Positions 36,000 through 44,803 of a stretch of DNA of 64,000 bases are shown here, in pieces; the stretch's first letter is position 1, and the number at the start of each line of letters is the position of its first letter. The DNA lies in the NCBI RefSeq assembly GCF_014841565.1, contig NZ_JACYUD010000002.1, forward strand, positions 104,628 through 168,627, read 5' to 3'. Both the position numbers and the translations under genes were made by a program. The stretch comes from Rhizobium sp. CFBP 8762 (GTDB taxonomy: Bacteria; Pseudomonadota; Alphaproteobacteria; Rhizobiales; Rhizobiaceae). Below the pieces are notes generated by a model that was not told the DNA's origin, made no database searches, and saw nothing but the letters and a program-made list of their open reading frames with translations.

Positions 36000-36902
36000 C
36001 TAAAGGCCATAGTTTCCGACCCGGTCGCGCATCAGCGATACGATTGCCGACATATGTTGCGTGCGCGGGTCGGAGCTGCGGTAACACAACACAATTTCTC
36101 GCCCGTACTGTCCATCTGGCAGAGCCATAGTTCCAGTCAGCCCGTCATTGCGGCTAAGCGCGGCAGCCGCGAGCGCTGGAACGAGTGAGATTCCCTCACC
36201 CGCAGCAATCATTTGACGCAGCATTTCCAGGCTGCTCGCCTTACGTGCCGCATAGGGTAAGAATGGGTAAGGCTCGCATTGACCTCGGACCTGATCATGC
36301 AGGCAGTTGCCTTCCTCCAGCAGCAGCAGCGGCATGGACGCGTCATCCGGTGGCCAGAGCGGGTGCCAGTTTGAAGGATGCATGAGCGCGAAGGGCTCAA
36401 AAAACAGACTTTCGGTCACGAGCGTTCCATCTCGCTCTGGCTGGCACAAGACAATGACGTCAAGTTCTCCCTCCCGTAACCCGGTCAGAAGGCGGTCGGA
36501 GTGATCCTCGGAGATCACCAGCCGAAGTTCAGGAAAGCATGCGCGCAAGGGATGGATGAGACGCGGCAGCAGGTAGGGGCCAATCGTTGGCAGTGCGCCC
36601 AGCCGAAAAGCGCCCGAGAGAGGCTGATCGCTGCGCCCGGCATTCATCAGCGCGCTTGCCTCCCTCAGCACAACGCGGGTTCGCTCCAGTATTTCCTGGC
36701 CCTTGGACGTCACCAGCACGCGGCGGGGCGAGCGCTCGAATACGGTGACGCCAACCGCCGCTTCCAGCTTTTTAATCTGTGCCGATAAAGCGGGCTGCGA
36801 CACCCCGCACTGCTCGGCCGCCTTGCCGAAATGGAGATGCTCGCCTACGGCGACCAGATATTCGAGATCACGAAGGGAAAGGCCGGAAAACTGCAACCCC
36901 AT
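36000..36902 (-). CDS. oxyR: OxyR, peroxide-sensing LysR regulator
   Basis: A 300-residue LysR protein very similar in pattern to E. coli OxyR: LRDLEYLVAVGEHLHFGKAA in the HTH region and PTIGPYLLPRLI in the effector domain. Both redox cysteines are present with the exact spacing (CLHDQVRGQC against CLRDQAMGFC), so it should form the disulfide switch on peroxide exposure. It is divergent from a manganese catalase gene with a matching binding site in the shared 116-base gap. The start follows GGAGG. The YrdC gene lies downstream on the same strand, 146 bases away. Confidence 0.92.
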   Translation of the reverse strand: MGLQFSGLSLRDLEYLVAVGEHLHFGKAAEQCGVSQPALSAQIKKLEAAVGVTVFERSPRRVLVTSKGQEILERTRVVLREASALMNAGRSDQPLSGAFRLGALPTIGPYLLPRLIHPLRACFPELRLVISEDHSDRLLTGLREGELDVIVLCQPERDGTLVTESLFFEPFALMHPSNWHPLWPPDDASMPLLLLEEGNCLHDQVRGQCEPYPFLPYAARKASSLEMLRQMIAAGEGISLVPALAAAALSRNDGLTGTMALPDGQYGREIVLCYRSSDPRTQHMSAIVSLMRDRVGNYGL

Positions 36903-36916
36903 ATGAACCTCCGATA

Positions 36917-36953
36917 ATAGGAAAAACCTATTCGTCCAATAATATCAGTGTCT
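36917..36953. promoter_or_regulatory. OxyR binding site in oxyR/catalase gap
   Basis: The pattern ATAG-N7-CTAT-N7-ATAA follows the OxyR consensus (ATAG and CTAT elements spaced by seven bases). The first two elements are exact, the third has one change, the fourth (GTCT) is poor. It starts 14 bases beyond the oxyR start codon. Confidence 0.75.
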
Positions 36954-37018
36954 TTTACTTTCTGGAGAGAAACTATCAAGTTTTTTCCATCGCAACAAGC
37001 TGAAACAGGAGAGTCTTG

Positions 37019-37927
37019 ATGTTTCTACGGATCGACAAGCTGCAGGTAGAAATGCCCCTGCCGAAGGAGCCGGACCCGTCCGCAGCCGCGGCGGTCAATG
37101 AGTTGATGGGCGGTCGCTTCGGGGAGATGACGACGCTCAACACCTATATGTACCAGAGCTTCAATTTTCGGCAGCGCGAAAAGCTGAGGCCTTTTTATGC
37201 TTTGATTGCAAACATCGCGACCGAAGAACTGGGCCATATCGAACTGGTGGGTGCCGCCGTCAACGGGTTGTTGCACGGGGCGGAGCCAAAGGGTGATGTG
37301 TCGAAGGGCGATGCGATCTTTAAGGATTTGTTTGGCGGCGCGGCGGGTGCCGGGCCGAATTTCCATATCAACGGACCGCACGGTGTCATGGCAACCAATG
37401 CCATGGGCCAGCCGTGGCGCGGTGATTACATTTTCAATTCCGGCAATCTGGTTCTCGATCTCCTGCATAATTTCTTTTTGGAAAACGGCGCACGCACCGT
37501 GAAACTGCGCGTGTACGAAATGACGAAAAACCCCGCAGCCCGCCATATGCTCGGCTACCTCTTCACTCGTGGCGGCGTCCATGCGCATGCCTACGCTTTG
37601 GCGCTGGAAAAGCTGACCGGCGTGGACATGAAAAAGATGCTCCCGATCCCCAATATCGAGGGCGTGGAAATCCCGGAAAGCCAGCCGTTTCTGGCCGAGG
37701 GCATGCATCGCCGCCTGTACCGCTTCAGCCCGGACGACTATCGCGAAATTGGCGATATCTGGCAAGGCGAAGCGCTTGATGGGTCCGGCCCGCTGGAAAT
37801 CATCGATGGTCCACCGACCGGTGGCCCGCAATACGAGGCTGAAGGTGTGGCCAGTGCCTTCATTCCCGATTACCACCCGGAAGAAATTCTGGAGATTGCC
37901 CGCAAGCTTTACGCCAAGGCGACCTGA
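37019..37927 (+). CDS. Manganese catalase
   Basis: A 302-residue di-manganese catalase (ferritin-like bundle) that dismutates hydrogen peroxide without haem. The metal ligands lie in MTTLNTYMYQSFNFR, ATEELGHIELVGAAVN (Glu and His) and later TRGGVHAHAYALALEKLTG (Glu/His pair). The C-terminal part is Gly/Pro-rich as in other members. AGGAGA precedes the ATG at 37019 (a TTG lies just before). Divergent OxyR and an OxyR-type site suggest peroxide induction. A strong hairpin follows. Confidence 0.93.
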   Translation: MFLRIDKLQVEMPLPKEPDPSAAAAVNELMGGRFGEMTTLNTYMYQSFNFRQREKLRPFYALIANIATEELGHIELVGAAVNGLLHGAEPKGDVSKGDAIFKDLFGGAAGAGPNFHINGPHGVMATNAMGQPWRGDYIFNSGNLVLDLLHNFFLENGARTVKLRVYEMTKNPAARHMLGYLFTRGGVHAHAYALALEKLTGVDMKKMLPIPNIEGVEIPESQPFLAEGMHRRLYRFSPDDYREIGDIWQGEALDGSGPLEIIDGPPTGGPQYEAEGVASAFIPDYHPEEILEIARKLYAKAT

Positions 37928-37938
37928 TCCAGCCAACG

Positions 37939-37966
37939 GAAACGGCCTTCAAACGAAGGCCGTTTC
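37939..37966 (+). terminator. Hairpin terminator after manganese catalase
   Basis: GAAACGGCCTTC pairs perfectly with GAAGGCCGTTTC around an AAAC loop; only a short pyrimidine run follows (TCC), so it may stop transcription less efficiently than a full rho-independent terminator. Confidence 0.7.
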
Positions 37967-38071
37967 TCCACCGTCAGAGGTTGTGAAATGGCCCTGTGTA
38001 TAGAGCCTAGACCATATCGGCACCCCGTCTGTCGCGCCTGTTGAACAGCGCTCGCAGATGAGGGAAAAGAT

Positions 38072-39811
38072 ATGAGTGGCACAGATGAGTATGTTCTTTC
38101 GACCACGGTTCTGGTCATCGGAACCGGTGGCGGAGGGTTGCGCACGGCAATTGAGCTGAAGCAACAGGGTATTGACGTGCTGGCCGTTGGCAAGCGGCGC
38201 AAGGACGACGCCCACACCAGACTGGCCGCCGGTGGCCTGAATGCAGCACTGGGCACAATGGACCCGGAAGACAGCTGGCAGCAGCATGCGGCCGATACCA
38301 TCCGTGAATCCTATTTTCTGGCCGATCCGCATGTGGTGATGACCGTGGCGAAGAATGCCGCGCGCGGCATTCAGGAACTGACGGACTGGGGCCTTCCCTT
38401 CGCGCGTGAGGCCGATGGGCGGCTATCGCAACGCTTTTTCGGCGCCCACAAATACCGCCGCACATGCTTTGCCGGTGACTATACGGGGCTGGAGATCCAG
38501 CGCACATTGCTGCGCCGCGCCAAAGCGCTGGACGTCAACATCATCGATACCATCTACATCACGCGTATACTGGAAGTCGATAATCAGGTGTTCGGGGCTT
38601 ACGGTTTCGATATAGAGACGGGTCGCCGCACCCTTATTCGCGCCGATGCTGTCGTGCTGGCGTCTGGCGGCCATAACAGGATCTGGCGCCACACCTCCTC
38701 GCGGCGGGATGAGAATACCGGCGATACCTTCCGTCTGGCTGTCTTGGCTGGCGCCCGTATTCGCGATGCCGAACTGGTACAGTTCCACCCCTCGGGCATT
38801 CTGGAGCCAGAAGAGGCTGCGGGCACGCTCGTTTCCGAAGCGGCGCGTGGCGAAGGCGGCATTCTGCGAAATGGTCTCGGCGAACGGTTCATGGAGCGCT
38901 ACGACCCGGAGCGGATGGAGCTTTCCACGCGAGACCGGGTGGCGCTGGCCAACTACACAGAGATTGCCGAGGGGCGTGGCACAGCGAAAGGCGGCGTGAT
39001 CCTGGACTTGACGCACCTGCCGCGTGATAAAATCTTCGAGCGCCTGCCGCGCATCTACCGAACGATGATCGAACTGCAAAGGCTGGATATCACGCGAGAG
39101 CCCATCGAAATTGCGCCAACGGCGCATTACTCCATGGGTGGCGTCTGGGTTGATACGGAGGAGCACAGCACCGGCGTGTCTGGCTTCTACGCCATTGGCG
39201 AAGCGGCTTCTGGCATGCATGGCGCAAACAGACTGGGTGGAAACTCCCTGATTGAACTGCTGGTATATGGGCGTATCGTCGGCGAAGCCACAGCGCGCTA
39301 CATTCGGGGGCTGGAGCGGGTGCGCCGTGATCGAGGCGTCATTTCGCTGGCCCGGCAGGAGATTGATGATCTACTGGCAAACAAGGGCTATGAAAGTGTA
39401 CGCAGCCTGCAACGCGCCGTGCGCAACCTGATGACGGAACATGCGGGCGTCGTGCGCAACGAGGTTGGTTTGCGCAAGGGACTGGTGGAGTTATCACAGA
39501 TTGAGGAGCGCTTGCCGGAAGTGGGCGTGCACCCGGATATTTCCGGCTTCGATGACCTTGCCCATGCTTTCGATCTCAAGGGATCGCTGATTGCCGCGCG
39601 CGCAACGCTGGAATCGGCCATCGAACGGCGGGAGACACGCGGTGCCCATAACCGCTCCGATTATCCCGATCAGGACCCCGCACTCAAGGTCAACATGGTT
39701 TGGAGCCCCAAGACGGGCGTGGTGCGGGAGCCCGTGCCCGATACGCCGGACGAGATTGCACGACTGATTGAAAAGGATGAATTGGCCGTGGCGGGGCGTC
39801 TGGTGGAATAG
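38072..39811 (+). CDS. Fumarate reductase/L-aspartate oxidase-type flavoprotein
   Basis: A 579-residue FAD protein of the SdhA/FrdA/NadB group. FAD and active-site motifs are present: VIGTGGGGLRTAIELKQQG, TRLAAGGLNAALG, QFHPSGI, SEAARGEGGILRNG, TAHYSMGGV and GANRLGGNSLIELL. No iron-sulfur or membrane-anchor subunit and no nadA or nadC are near, so neither a full succinate dehydrogenase nor the NAD pathway is indicated by context. The C-terminal helical domain (about 410-530) is complete. It may oxidise an organic acid or amino acid as a soluble enzyme. Start by AGGGAAA. Confidence 0.88.
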   Translation: MSGTDEYVLSTTVLVIGTGGGGLRTAIELKQQGIDVLAVGKRRKDDAHTRLAAGGLNAALGTMDPEDSWQQHAADTIRESYFLADPHVVMTVAKNAARGIQELTDWGLPFAREADGRLSQRFFGAHKYRRTCFAGDYTGLEIQRTLLRRAKALDVNIIDTIYITRILEVDNQVFGAYGFDIETGRRTLIRADAVVLASGGHNRIWRHTSSRRDENTGDTFRLAVLAGARIRDAELVQFHPSGILEPEEAAGTLVSEAARGEGGILRNGLGERFMERYDPERMELSTRDRVALANYTEIAEGRGTAKGGVILDLTHLPRDKIFERLPRIYRTMIELQRLDITREPIEIAPTAHYSMGGVWVDTEEHSTGVSGFYAIGEAASGMHGANRLGGNSLIELLVYGRIVGEATARYIRGLERVRRDRGVISLARQEIDDLLANKGYESVRSLQRAVRNLMTEHAGVVRNEVGLRKGLVELSQIEERLPEVGVHPDISGFDDLAHAFDLKGSLIAARATLESAIERRETRGAHNRSDYPDQDPALKVNMVWSPKTGVVREPVPDTPDEIARLIEKDELAVAGRLVE

Positions 39812-39821
39812 GTTTGTAAAC

Positions 39822-39850
39822 ACATGGCGGGCCGCTTTGGCCCGCCATGT
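39822..39850. terminator. Hairpin between convergent flavoprotein and oxidase genes
   Basis: ACATGGCGGGCC pairs perfectly with GGCCCGCCATGT around a GCTTT loop. A clear U-tract is missing on either strand, but the 12-bp stem sits exactly between two gene ends. Confidence 0.65.
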
Positions 39851-39862
39851 CCGATAAAAGCT

Positions 39863-41002
39863 CTAGGCGGACTGTGCAAACCGCTCCGGCCGGAACCGCG
39901 CGAGCAACGGATGCGGCCTACCCGTGATGATTTCGTCTGCGAGCAGTTCCCCGGCAATCAGCCCAAGCGTTGCGCCGCTATGGCTGAATGCAACGAAATA
40001 ACCGGGGATCGCTTGGAGTTCACCAAACACCGGCTCGCCATCACCCGGAATGGGCTTGGGACCAACGCCATAGCTTTCAATTTCAAGAGTCGGATTGCCC
40101 TCCAGCACTTTGGAGGCTTCTGCCAACAGCCCCTGCAATGTCGACTCTTTGATCTCATAGGTGCCATCGCCATGGGCGATGACCTCCTCCTCAGACCATG
40201 CGGAATCGAGTGCCAAAGCGCCATCCGGCGTGGGGCGTATGGCGACGCGAGGGGTGTTCAATACCGCTTTCAGCGTCGTTTTGACCGGCTTGGTGCGCAC
40301 CAGAAGGGCAATCGGCGTGTCATCGCCAATATGCTGGCCGTGATCGGATACCATTTTTGGCACAAGGCTGCCGGTTGCCAGCAGCACTGCGTCTGCGTCA
40401 AATGTTGCGCCGCTGGTGGTTGTAACGCCGCTGGCGCGGCCATTGGTCACCGTTACCGTTGCCTTGCCCGCGTCGGTTACTAGCTTGCCACCCAGTTCCT
40501 GAAATTCCGCGACCAAGGTTTCGATGAGGGATGGCAAGTTCACCCATCCCTCGCCGGGGTTCAGGATAGCACCCTGCTCCGGCACGGTGCTGGCATCCAC
40601 GCCGGGCGTGGCGGCGGCAATTCCATCGGCTGCCAGATGCTGGGCATCGTATCCAAGTTCCCGCTCATGCGCAAAAACATCAGCGATTTCGTTGTTGGCA
40701 TCGTCGGCGTCCCAGGTCAGGCCACCGTTGAAGCGCAACCACGGGGCATCGGGATATTTGGCAGCCAGTGTGCGATAGCGGTCTATGCCAACCATCCGCA
40801 ATTGCTGGTACTCCGGGGAGCGTTTGCGCGATGAATTGAGCCACGCCAGCGACCGGCTGGATGCGCCGTTGGCCACCGGACCGTCATTGATCAGAATGGT
40901 GGTAACGCCCCGCCGCGCCAGATGCACGGCGGAGGATACGCCAAAAATACCGCCGCCGATGACAACGACTGTGGAGGGTTTTGATGATGCGGACATGGAC
41001 AT
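39863..41002 (-). CDS. FAD-dependent oxidoreductase (DAO/opine-oxidase-like)
   Basis: A 379-residue D-amino-acid-oxidase-family protein with VVIGGGIFGVSSAVHLARRG near the N-terminus, SRSLAWLNSSRKRSPEYQQL, and the closing FAD motif FSHSGATLGLIAGELLADEI. It is the last gene of an operon with an amino-acid-type ABC importer and a MocA-family dehydrogenase. In agrobacteria and rhizobia such a set breaks down opines or sugar-amine conjugates, the oxidase cutting the C-N bond. The substrate is inferred only from position. Confidence 0.88.
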   Translation of the reverse strand: MSMSASSKPSTVVVIGGGIFGVSSAVHLARRGVTTILINDGPVANGASSRSLAWLNSSRKRSPEYQQLRMVGIDRYRTLAAKYPDAPWLRFNGGLTWDADDANNEIADVFAHERELGYDAQHLAADGIAAATPGVDASTVPEQGAILNPGEGWVNLPSLIETLVAEFQELGGKLVTDAGKATVTVTNGRASGVTTTSGATFDADAVLLATGSLVPKMVSDHGQHIGDDTPIALLVRTKPVKTTLKAVLNTPRVAIRPTPDGALALDSAWSEEEVIAHGDGTYEIKESTLQGLLAEASKVLEGNPTLEIESYGVGPKPIPGDGEPVFGELQAIPGYFVAFSHSGATLGLIAGELLADEIITGRPHPLLARFRPERFAQSA

Positions 41003-41006
41003 ACTT

Positions 41007-42041
41007 TCAAAGATCGGATGTGGATGGAAAAGAACTTAACGCTTCCCACTCCCCTGTGCGGGCAGAGCGGAAAAAGGCATCGATAACGCGCATATTGGCA
41101 ATTGCATCGGCGATGGGCCATTCCAGCGGCTGCTGTCCCAACACGGCGCGGGAGAACACGTCACCCTGCAATGTGAATTGATGGACGGCGGGCATCTCGA
41201 TGATGTCCCTGCCTCCGCCCGCCAGATCGCGGCCATCATCAATGGTGATCCGCGTTGGGGCATCCGGTGGCGCGTTGAAGGGAATATCGAGCGCTATGCG
41301 CCCCTTGGTTCCCAATAGCTGCACGGACTGGCACGGCACCAATTGGGTGGCGCAGGTGAAACTCAGGTGACGGTGATCGGCAAATTCGGCAAGCCCGGTC
41401 ATCATCCTGTCGGTGCGAAGGACGGGGTCGATATCGAATAGCCCGATGACCCGCTCCGGCTCGGCATGGAACAGGTAACGCGCTGCATTGATGGCGTAGC
41501 AGCCAACATCATAAAGACCACCACCACCAATATCGGCCTGGTTGCGCAAATTGGTCGGGTCATCCAGAAAATAAGAAAATATTGTCTGAATGCTGCGAAG
41601 CGGGCCGATACGGCCACTATCGACCATATCGTGCAAGGCCTTCCACTGCGGATGGTGGCGGGTCATGAAGGCTTCAGCCACCAGATAGCCCGTGCGTTTT
41701 GAAGCCTCGGCAACCTGCTCAGCTTCCGACGCGGTTAAAGCTAGCGGCTTTTCACAGAGCACATGCTTGCCTGCTTCCAGTGCTCGGATTGTCCACGGTA
41801 CATGAAGATGGTTGGGTAAAGGATTGTAAATCGCGTCAATATCGGGATCGGCCAACAGTGCCTCGTAGCTGCCATAGGCCTTGGCGATGCCAAGCTGCGT
41901 TGCCCAAGCCTGCGCTCGGCTTGCATCGCGCGAGGCGATGGCGTCGATCACCGTCATCTCGCCCTGCTTCATGGCTGGTATGACGGTGCGCACTGCGATA
42001 TCCGCGGAGCTCAGCACGCCCCATCGAACGGGTTTTGTCAC
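41007..42041 (-). CDS. Gfo/Idh/MocA-family dehydrogenase
   Basis: A 344-residue NAD(P)-dependent sugar-type dehydrogenase. The Rossmann region includes VRWGVLSSADIAVRTVIPAM and YNPLPNHLHVPWTIRALEAG, then the EKPL motif (HVLCEKPLALTASEAE) with the catalytic Lys, and GGGGLYDVGCYAINAARYLF with the second conserved region. It starts with GTG after AGGAGGAGA. Its place between an ABC importer and a FAD oxidase suggests it acts on the sugar part of an imported sugar-amine compound. Confidence 0.9.
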   Translation of the reverse strand: MTKPVRWGVLSSADIAVRTVIPAMKQGEMTVIDAIASRDASRAQAWATQLGIAKAYGSYEALLADPDIDAIYNPLPNHLHVPWTIRALEAGKHVLCEKPLALTASEAEQVAEASKRTGYLVAEAFMTRHHPQWKALHDMVDSGRIGPLRSIQTIFSYFLDDPTNLRNQADIGGGGLYDVGCYAINAARYLFHAEPERVIGLFDIDPVLRTDRMMTGLAEFADHRHLSFTCATQLVPCQSVQLLGTKGRIALDIPFNAPPDAPTRITIDDGRDLAGGGRDIIEMPAVHQFTLQGDVFSRAVLGQQPLEWPIADAIANMRVIDAFFRSARTGEWEALSSFPSTSDL

Positions 42042-42058
42042 AGTCTGTCTCCTCCTGC

Positions 42059-43585
42059 TTACAGCACTTCTGCCAGAAAATGTTTCAGGCGCGGGCTCTG
42101 TGGATTGTCGAAAATGGCCGTCGGCGTTCCCGCCTCAATCACACGCCCCTCGTCCATGAAAACAACTTGATCGGCAACCTTGCGGGCAAAGCCCATTTCG
42201 TGGGTGACGATCACCATTGTCATGCCCCGCTGGCCGAGATCGGCCATCAGGTTGAGCACGCCCTTGACCAGTTCAGGGTCAAGCGCACTGGTAACTTCGT
42301 CAAACAGGATAACCTCCGGTTCCATTGCCAGTGCGCGGGCTATGGCCACGCGCTGCTGCTGCCCGCCTGAAAGCCCGCCGGGGCGATGGTTTTTGCGCGC
42401 CGCCAGCCCCACATCCGCCAACCGTGCCTCTGCAATGCGCTCGGCGGTGGCTCTGGGAATACCCTTGATTTTGGTGAGCGACAGCATGACGTTTTGCAGC
42501 GCCGTATGGTCTGGAAACAGATTGAAATGCTGGAAAACCATGCCGACACGGCGGCGGAGCTTTTCCGGCTTCATGGACAGAATGCTTTCTCCGTCCAGAA
42601 GCACGTCTCCACCTTTGGGTTCCACCAGCCGGTTCAGGCATCGCAGCAGCGTGGATTTGCCGGAACCGGACGGCCCGATGATACAGGTCACCGAGCCCGC
42701 GCGAACCGTTAGGTCGACCTCTTTCAACACATTTAGATCGCCATAGGCCATGCTTAGCTTGCGTACATCCAGACTGCCACCCTTAAAGGTCGGTTGTTGC
42801 GCTTCGGAAACCTTGTCACCATCCACGGCCTGATGCAGTTCGCTGACTTCCGCCAACCCGCTCGTCACACCGCTGTCTTTGTGTTTGCCAAGACGCAGCG
42901 TATCGTCAATGTAGTTGACCACATGGGTCAGCGGTACGGTGATGACGAGATAAAAGACGCCCGCCAGCAACAGCGGCGAAAGGTTGCCGGTAACAACAGC
43001 CTGATCCTGCCCCACGCGAAAGATTTCCCGTTCCGAGGCCAGCAGCCCGAGAAAGTAGACAAGGCTGGAATCCTTGACATTGCCGATGAACTGATTGACC
43101 AGCGCCGGCAGCACCCGGCGTATGCCCTGAGGAATGACGATGAGCCGCATGCCTTGCCCATAGCTCATACTCAGCGCGCGACATGCCTCCATCTGGCCAC
43201 GTTCAACACTCTGAATACCCGACCGGAAGATTTCACCGATATAGGCACCCGCAATCAGGCTCAGGGCCAGAATGCCGAGGGGATAGGGCGAAGGACCGAA
43301 AATTTCGCGCCCAATGCGCGCAAACCCCTGCCCAATCAACAGGATCGTTACGATGGCGGGCAGACCGCGAAAAATATCCGTGTAGATGCGCGCCAGTATG
43401 CGCAACCAGCGTGACTGCGAGATACCCATGACGGCTAGCGCCATGCCGATGATCACGCCCAGCACTGTGGATGCTGCGGCGAGGATTAGCGTGTTTTTCA
43501 GACCGATGAACACCATACTTGGCAAGACATCAGCCATCGCCTGCCAGTCCAGAAAACTGCGGCGTAAGTTTTCAAGCCAGTTCAT
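42059..43585 (-). CDS. Amino-acid ABC transporter, permease-ATPase fusion
   Basis: A 508-residue protein joining two usually separate subunits. Residues 1 to about 230 are a HisMQ-type permease (FRGLPAIVTILLIGQGF, ALSLIAGAYIGEIFRSGI and the EAA-like region MSYGQGMRLIVIPQGIRRVL). A linker of about 45 residues follows. Residues about 275-508 are the ATPase (GPSGSGKSTLLRCLNRL, LSGGQQQRVAIARAL, VILFDEVTSALDPEL). The fusion gives one permease and one ATPase per chain, so a homodimer would form the full transporter. A RIME-like repeat separates it from the upstream binding-protein gene. Confidence 0.93.
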   Translation of the reverse strand: MNWLENLRRSFLDWQAMADVLPSMVFIGLKNTLILAAASTVLGVIIGMALAVMGISQSRWLRILARIYTDIFRGLPAIVTILLIGQGFARIGREIFGPSPYPLGILALSLIAGAYIGEIFRSGIQSVERGQMEACRALSMSYGQGMRLIVIPQGIRRVLPALVNQFIGNVKDSSLVYFLGLLASEREIFRVGQDQAVVTGNLSPLLLAGVFYLVITVPLTHVVNYIDDTLRLGKHKDSGVTSGLAEVSELHQAVDGDKVSEAQQPTFKGGSLDVRKLSMAYGDLNVLKEVDLTVRAGSVTCIIGPSGSGKSTLLRCLNRLVEPKGGDVLLDGESILSMKPEKLRRRVGMVFQHFNLFPDHTALQNVMLSLTKIKGIPRATAERIAEARLADVGLAARKNHRPGGLSGGQQQRVAIARALAMEPEVILFDEVTSALDPELVKGVLNLMADLGQRGMTMVIVTHEMGFARKVADQVVFMDEGRVIEAGTPTAIFDNPQSPRLKHFLAEVL

Positions 43586-43596
43586 TCGGTCCCCTT

Positions 43597-43740
43597 TAGC
43601 ATTGGCCCGAAAATCGGAATCGATTTTCAGTAAGCCTGATGCGTCGATTCAAGAATGAGAGCGACCTTTGTGCGCCCGAATGGGCGCTCGAAGCTCTGGT
43701 CCCGGAGCACCTCGGGTAAAAGCGCACGCGCTTTTACCGT
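43597..43740. repeat. RIME-like palindromic repeat, copy 2 (inside operon)
   Basis: It shares GCCCGAAAATC, the GCCTGATGCGT block, GCGACCTTTGTGCG and CCGAATGG with copy 1, with inverted pairs CGAAAATC/GATTTTC, GTAAAAGCG/CGCTTTTAC and GCGCCC/GGGCGC. It stands between the binding-protein gene and the permease-ATPase gene of one operon, where it could tune relative expression by stabilising the upstream mRNA end. Confidence 0.8.
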
Positions 43741-43767
43741 CGGCTATTGCGTTTCGGACGGGAGGGA

Positions 43768-44592
43768 TCAGCTCTTAGGCAGGTATTCCTTCGGCATGGG
43801 GGAACCGGGGAACCATTTTTCATACAGGGTCTTCCACGTTCCATCCTGCATGGCGGCGTGGAGGGCAGTGTTCAGGGCTTCGCGAAACGCGTCATTGCCC
43901 TTGCGCACAACGAAGCCTGCCGGTGCATCGAAGGACGGAATATTGACGGCGATTTTCAGGTCCGGATAGCGTTCGCTGTATTGCTTGGCCGCTTCGTAAT
44001 CCAGAAAATGCGCATCAACCGTGCCGTTGTTCAAGCCCGAAATTGCGGAATTGTTATCGGGAAAACGCACCAGATCCGTGCCTGTGAAGTTCTTCTCAGC
44101 ATAAATTTCCTGCAGGGTGCCTTGAACCACGCCGAGGCGTTTGCCTTTCAAACCGGCCGCATCCGTCATGGTCTTGTCTGACGTGACCACGGAGAGATAA
44201 CCGGCGAGGTATCCATCGGAAAAATCGACTGTTTGCTTGCGCGCTTCCGTGGTGCCGATGGCCGCGACCGCCACATCGAACCGCTCATTGGCGACGGAGG
44301 GCATCAGCGCGGAAAATTCCTGACCGGTGAAAATCACCTGTTCCGGCTTGAAGCCAAGGCGGCCCGCAACGTTCAAAAACAGTTCAATATCAAAACCGGT
44401 GAACTGGCCATCCGCCGTGGTGAATGTGTAGGGCTTGGCATCACCCATCGTGCCCACGCTGATGGTGTTGGCGTCAATCAAGCCATAAGGATTTTCGGCG
44501 GCGGATGCCGCGTTAAGGCTGCCGACCAGGGCCAAAGCCGTAATTGCAGCGCGCGCTGATGGCAGAAGACGTTTGAGTATGTGCATTCTCAT
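43768..44592 (-). CDS. Amino-acid-type periplasmic binding protein
   Basis: A 274-residue class II solute-binding protein (family 3). The signal peptide ([20 protein letters not shown]) ends ASAA. Core motifs are [40 protein letters not shown] and [18 protein letters not shown]. It feeds the permease-ATPase fusion encoded next in the operon. The MRMHILKR start at 44592 has TGGAGAAAG upstream; the frame opens further up without a signal. A gene for a LacI regulator diverges from it, with two operator-like palindromes in between. Confidence 0.9.
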   Translation of the reverse strand: MRMHILKRLLPSARAAITALALVGSLNAASAAENPYGLIDANTISVGTMGDAKPYTFTTADGQFTGFDIELFLNVAGRLGFKPEQVIFTGQEFSALMPSVANERFDVAVAAIGTTEARKQTVDFSDGYLAGYLSVVTSDKTMTDAAGLKGKRLGVVQGTLQEIYAEKNFTGTDLVRFPDNNSAISGLNNGTVDAHFLDYEAAKQYSERYPDLKIAVNIPSFDAPAGFVVRKGNDAFREALNTALHAAMQDGTWKTLYEKWFPGSPMPKEYLPKS

Positions 44593-44716
44593 TCTCTTTC
44601 TCCACTCTGAATCTATGATTTTATAGGCTTGCGCAGGTTTCCTCGTCCTGTACAGGCCAGATTGCCGAAACCGACGATGCATTTTAATGCATTCGACATT
44701 TCGGATATGCGATCAA

Positions 44717-44728
44717 GATACCGGTCTC
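44717..44728. promoter_or_regulatory. LacI-type operator, distal copy
   Basis: GATACCGGTCTC is a near-palindrome centred on CCGG. It lies 21 bp, two helical turns, from the perfect copy at 44736 and shares the ACCGGTCTC half. Confidence 0.6.
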
Positions 44729-44735
44729 TTTCATT

Positions 44736-44751
44736 ATGAGACCGGTCTCAT
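44736..44751. promoter_or_regulatory. LacI-type operator, perfect palindrome
   Basis: ATGAGACCGGTCTCAT is a perfect 16-bp palindrome with the CG centre favoured by LacI/GalR proteins. It lies in the gap between the binding-protein operon and the divergent LacI-family gene. Confidence 0.75.
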
Positions 44752-44803
44752 TTGATAATTGTTAGTTCGATATTGACCATCCGTCAACATCTCCAGTAAT
44801 CGA

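Noticed and set aside
42794-43414. A 206-residue open frame opposite the permease-ATPase gene
   Set aside because: Basic, low-complexity translation without family features.
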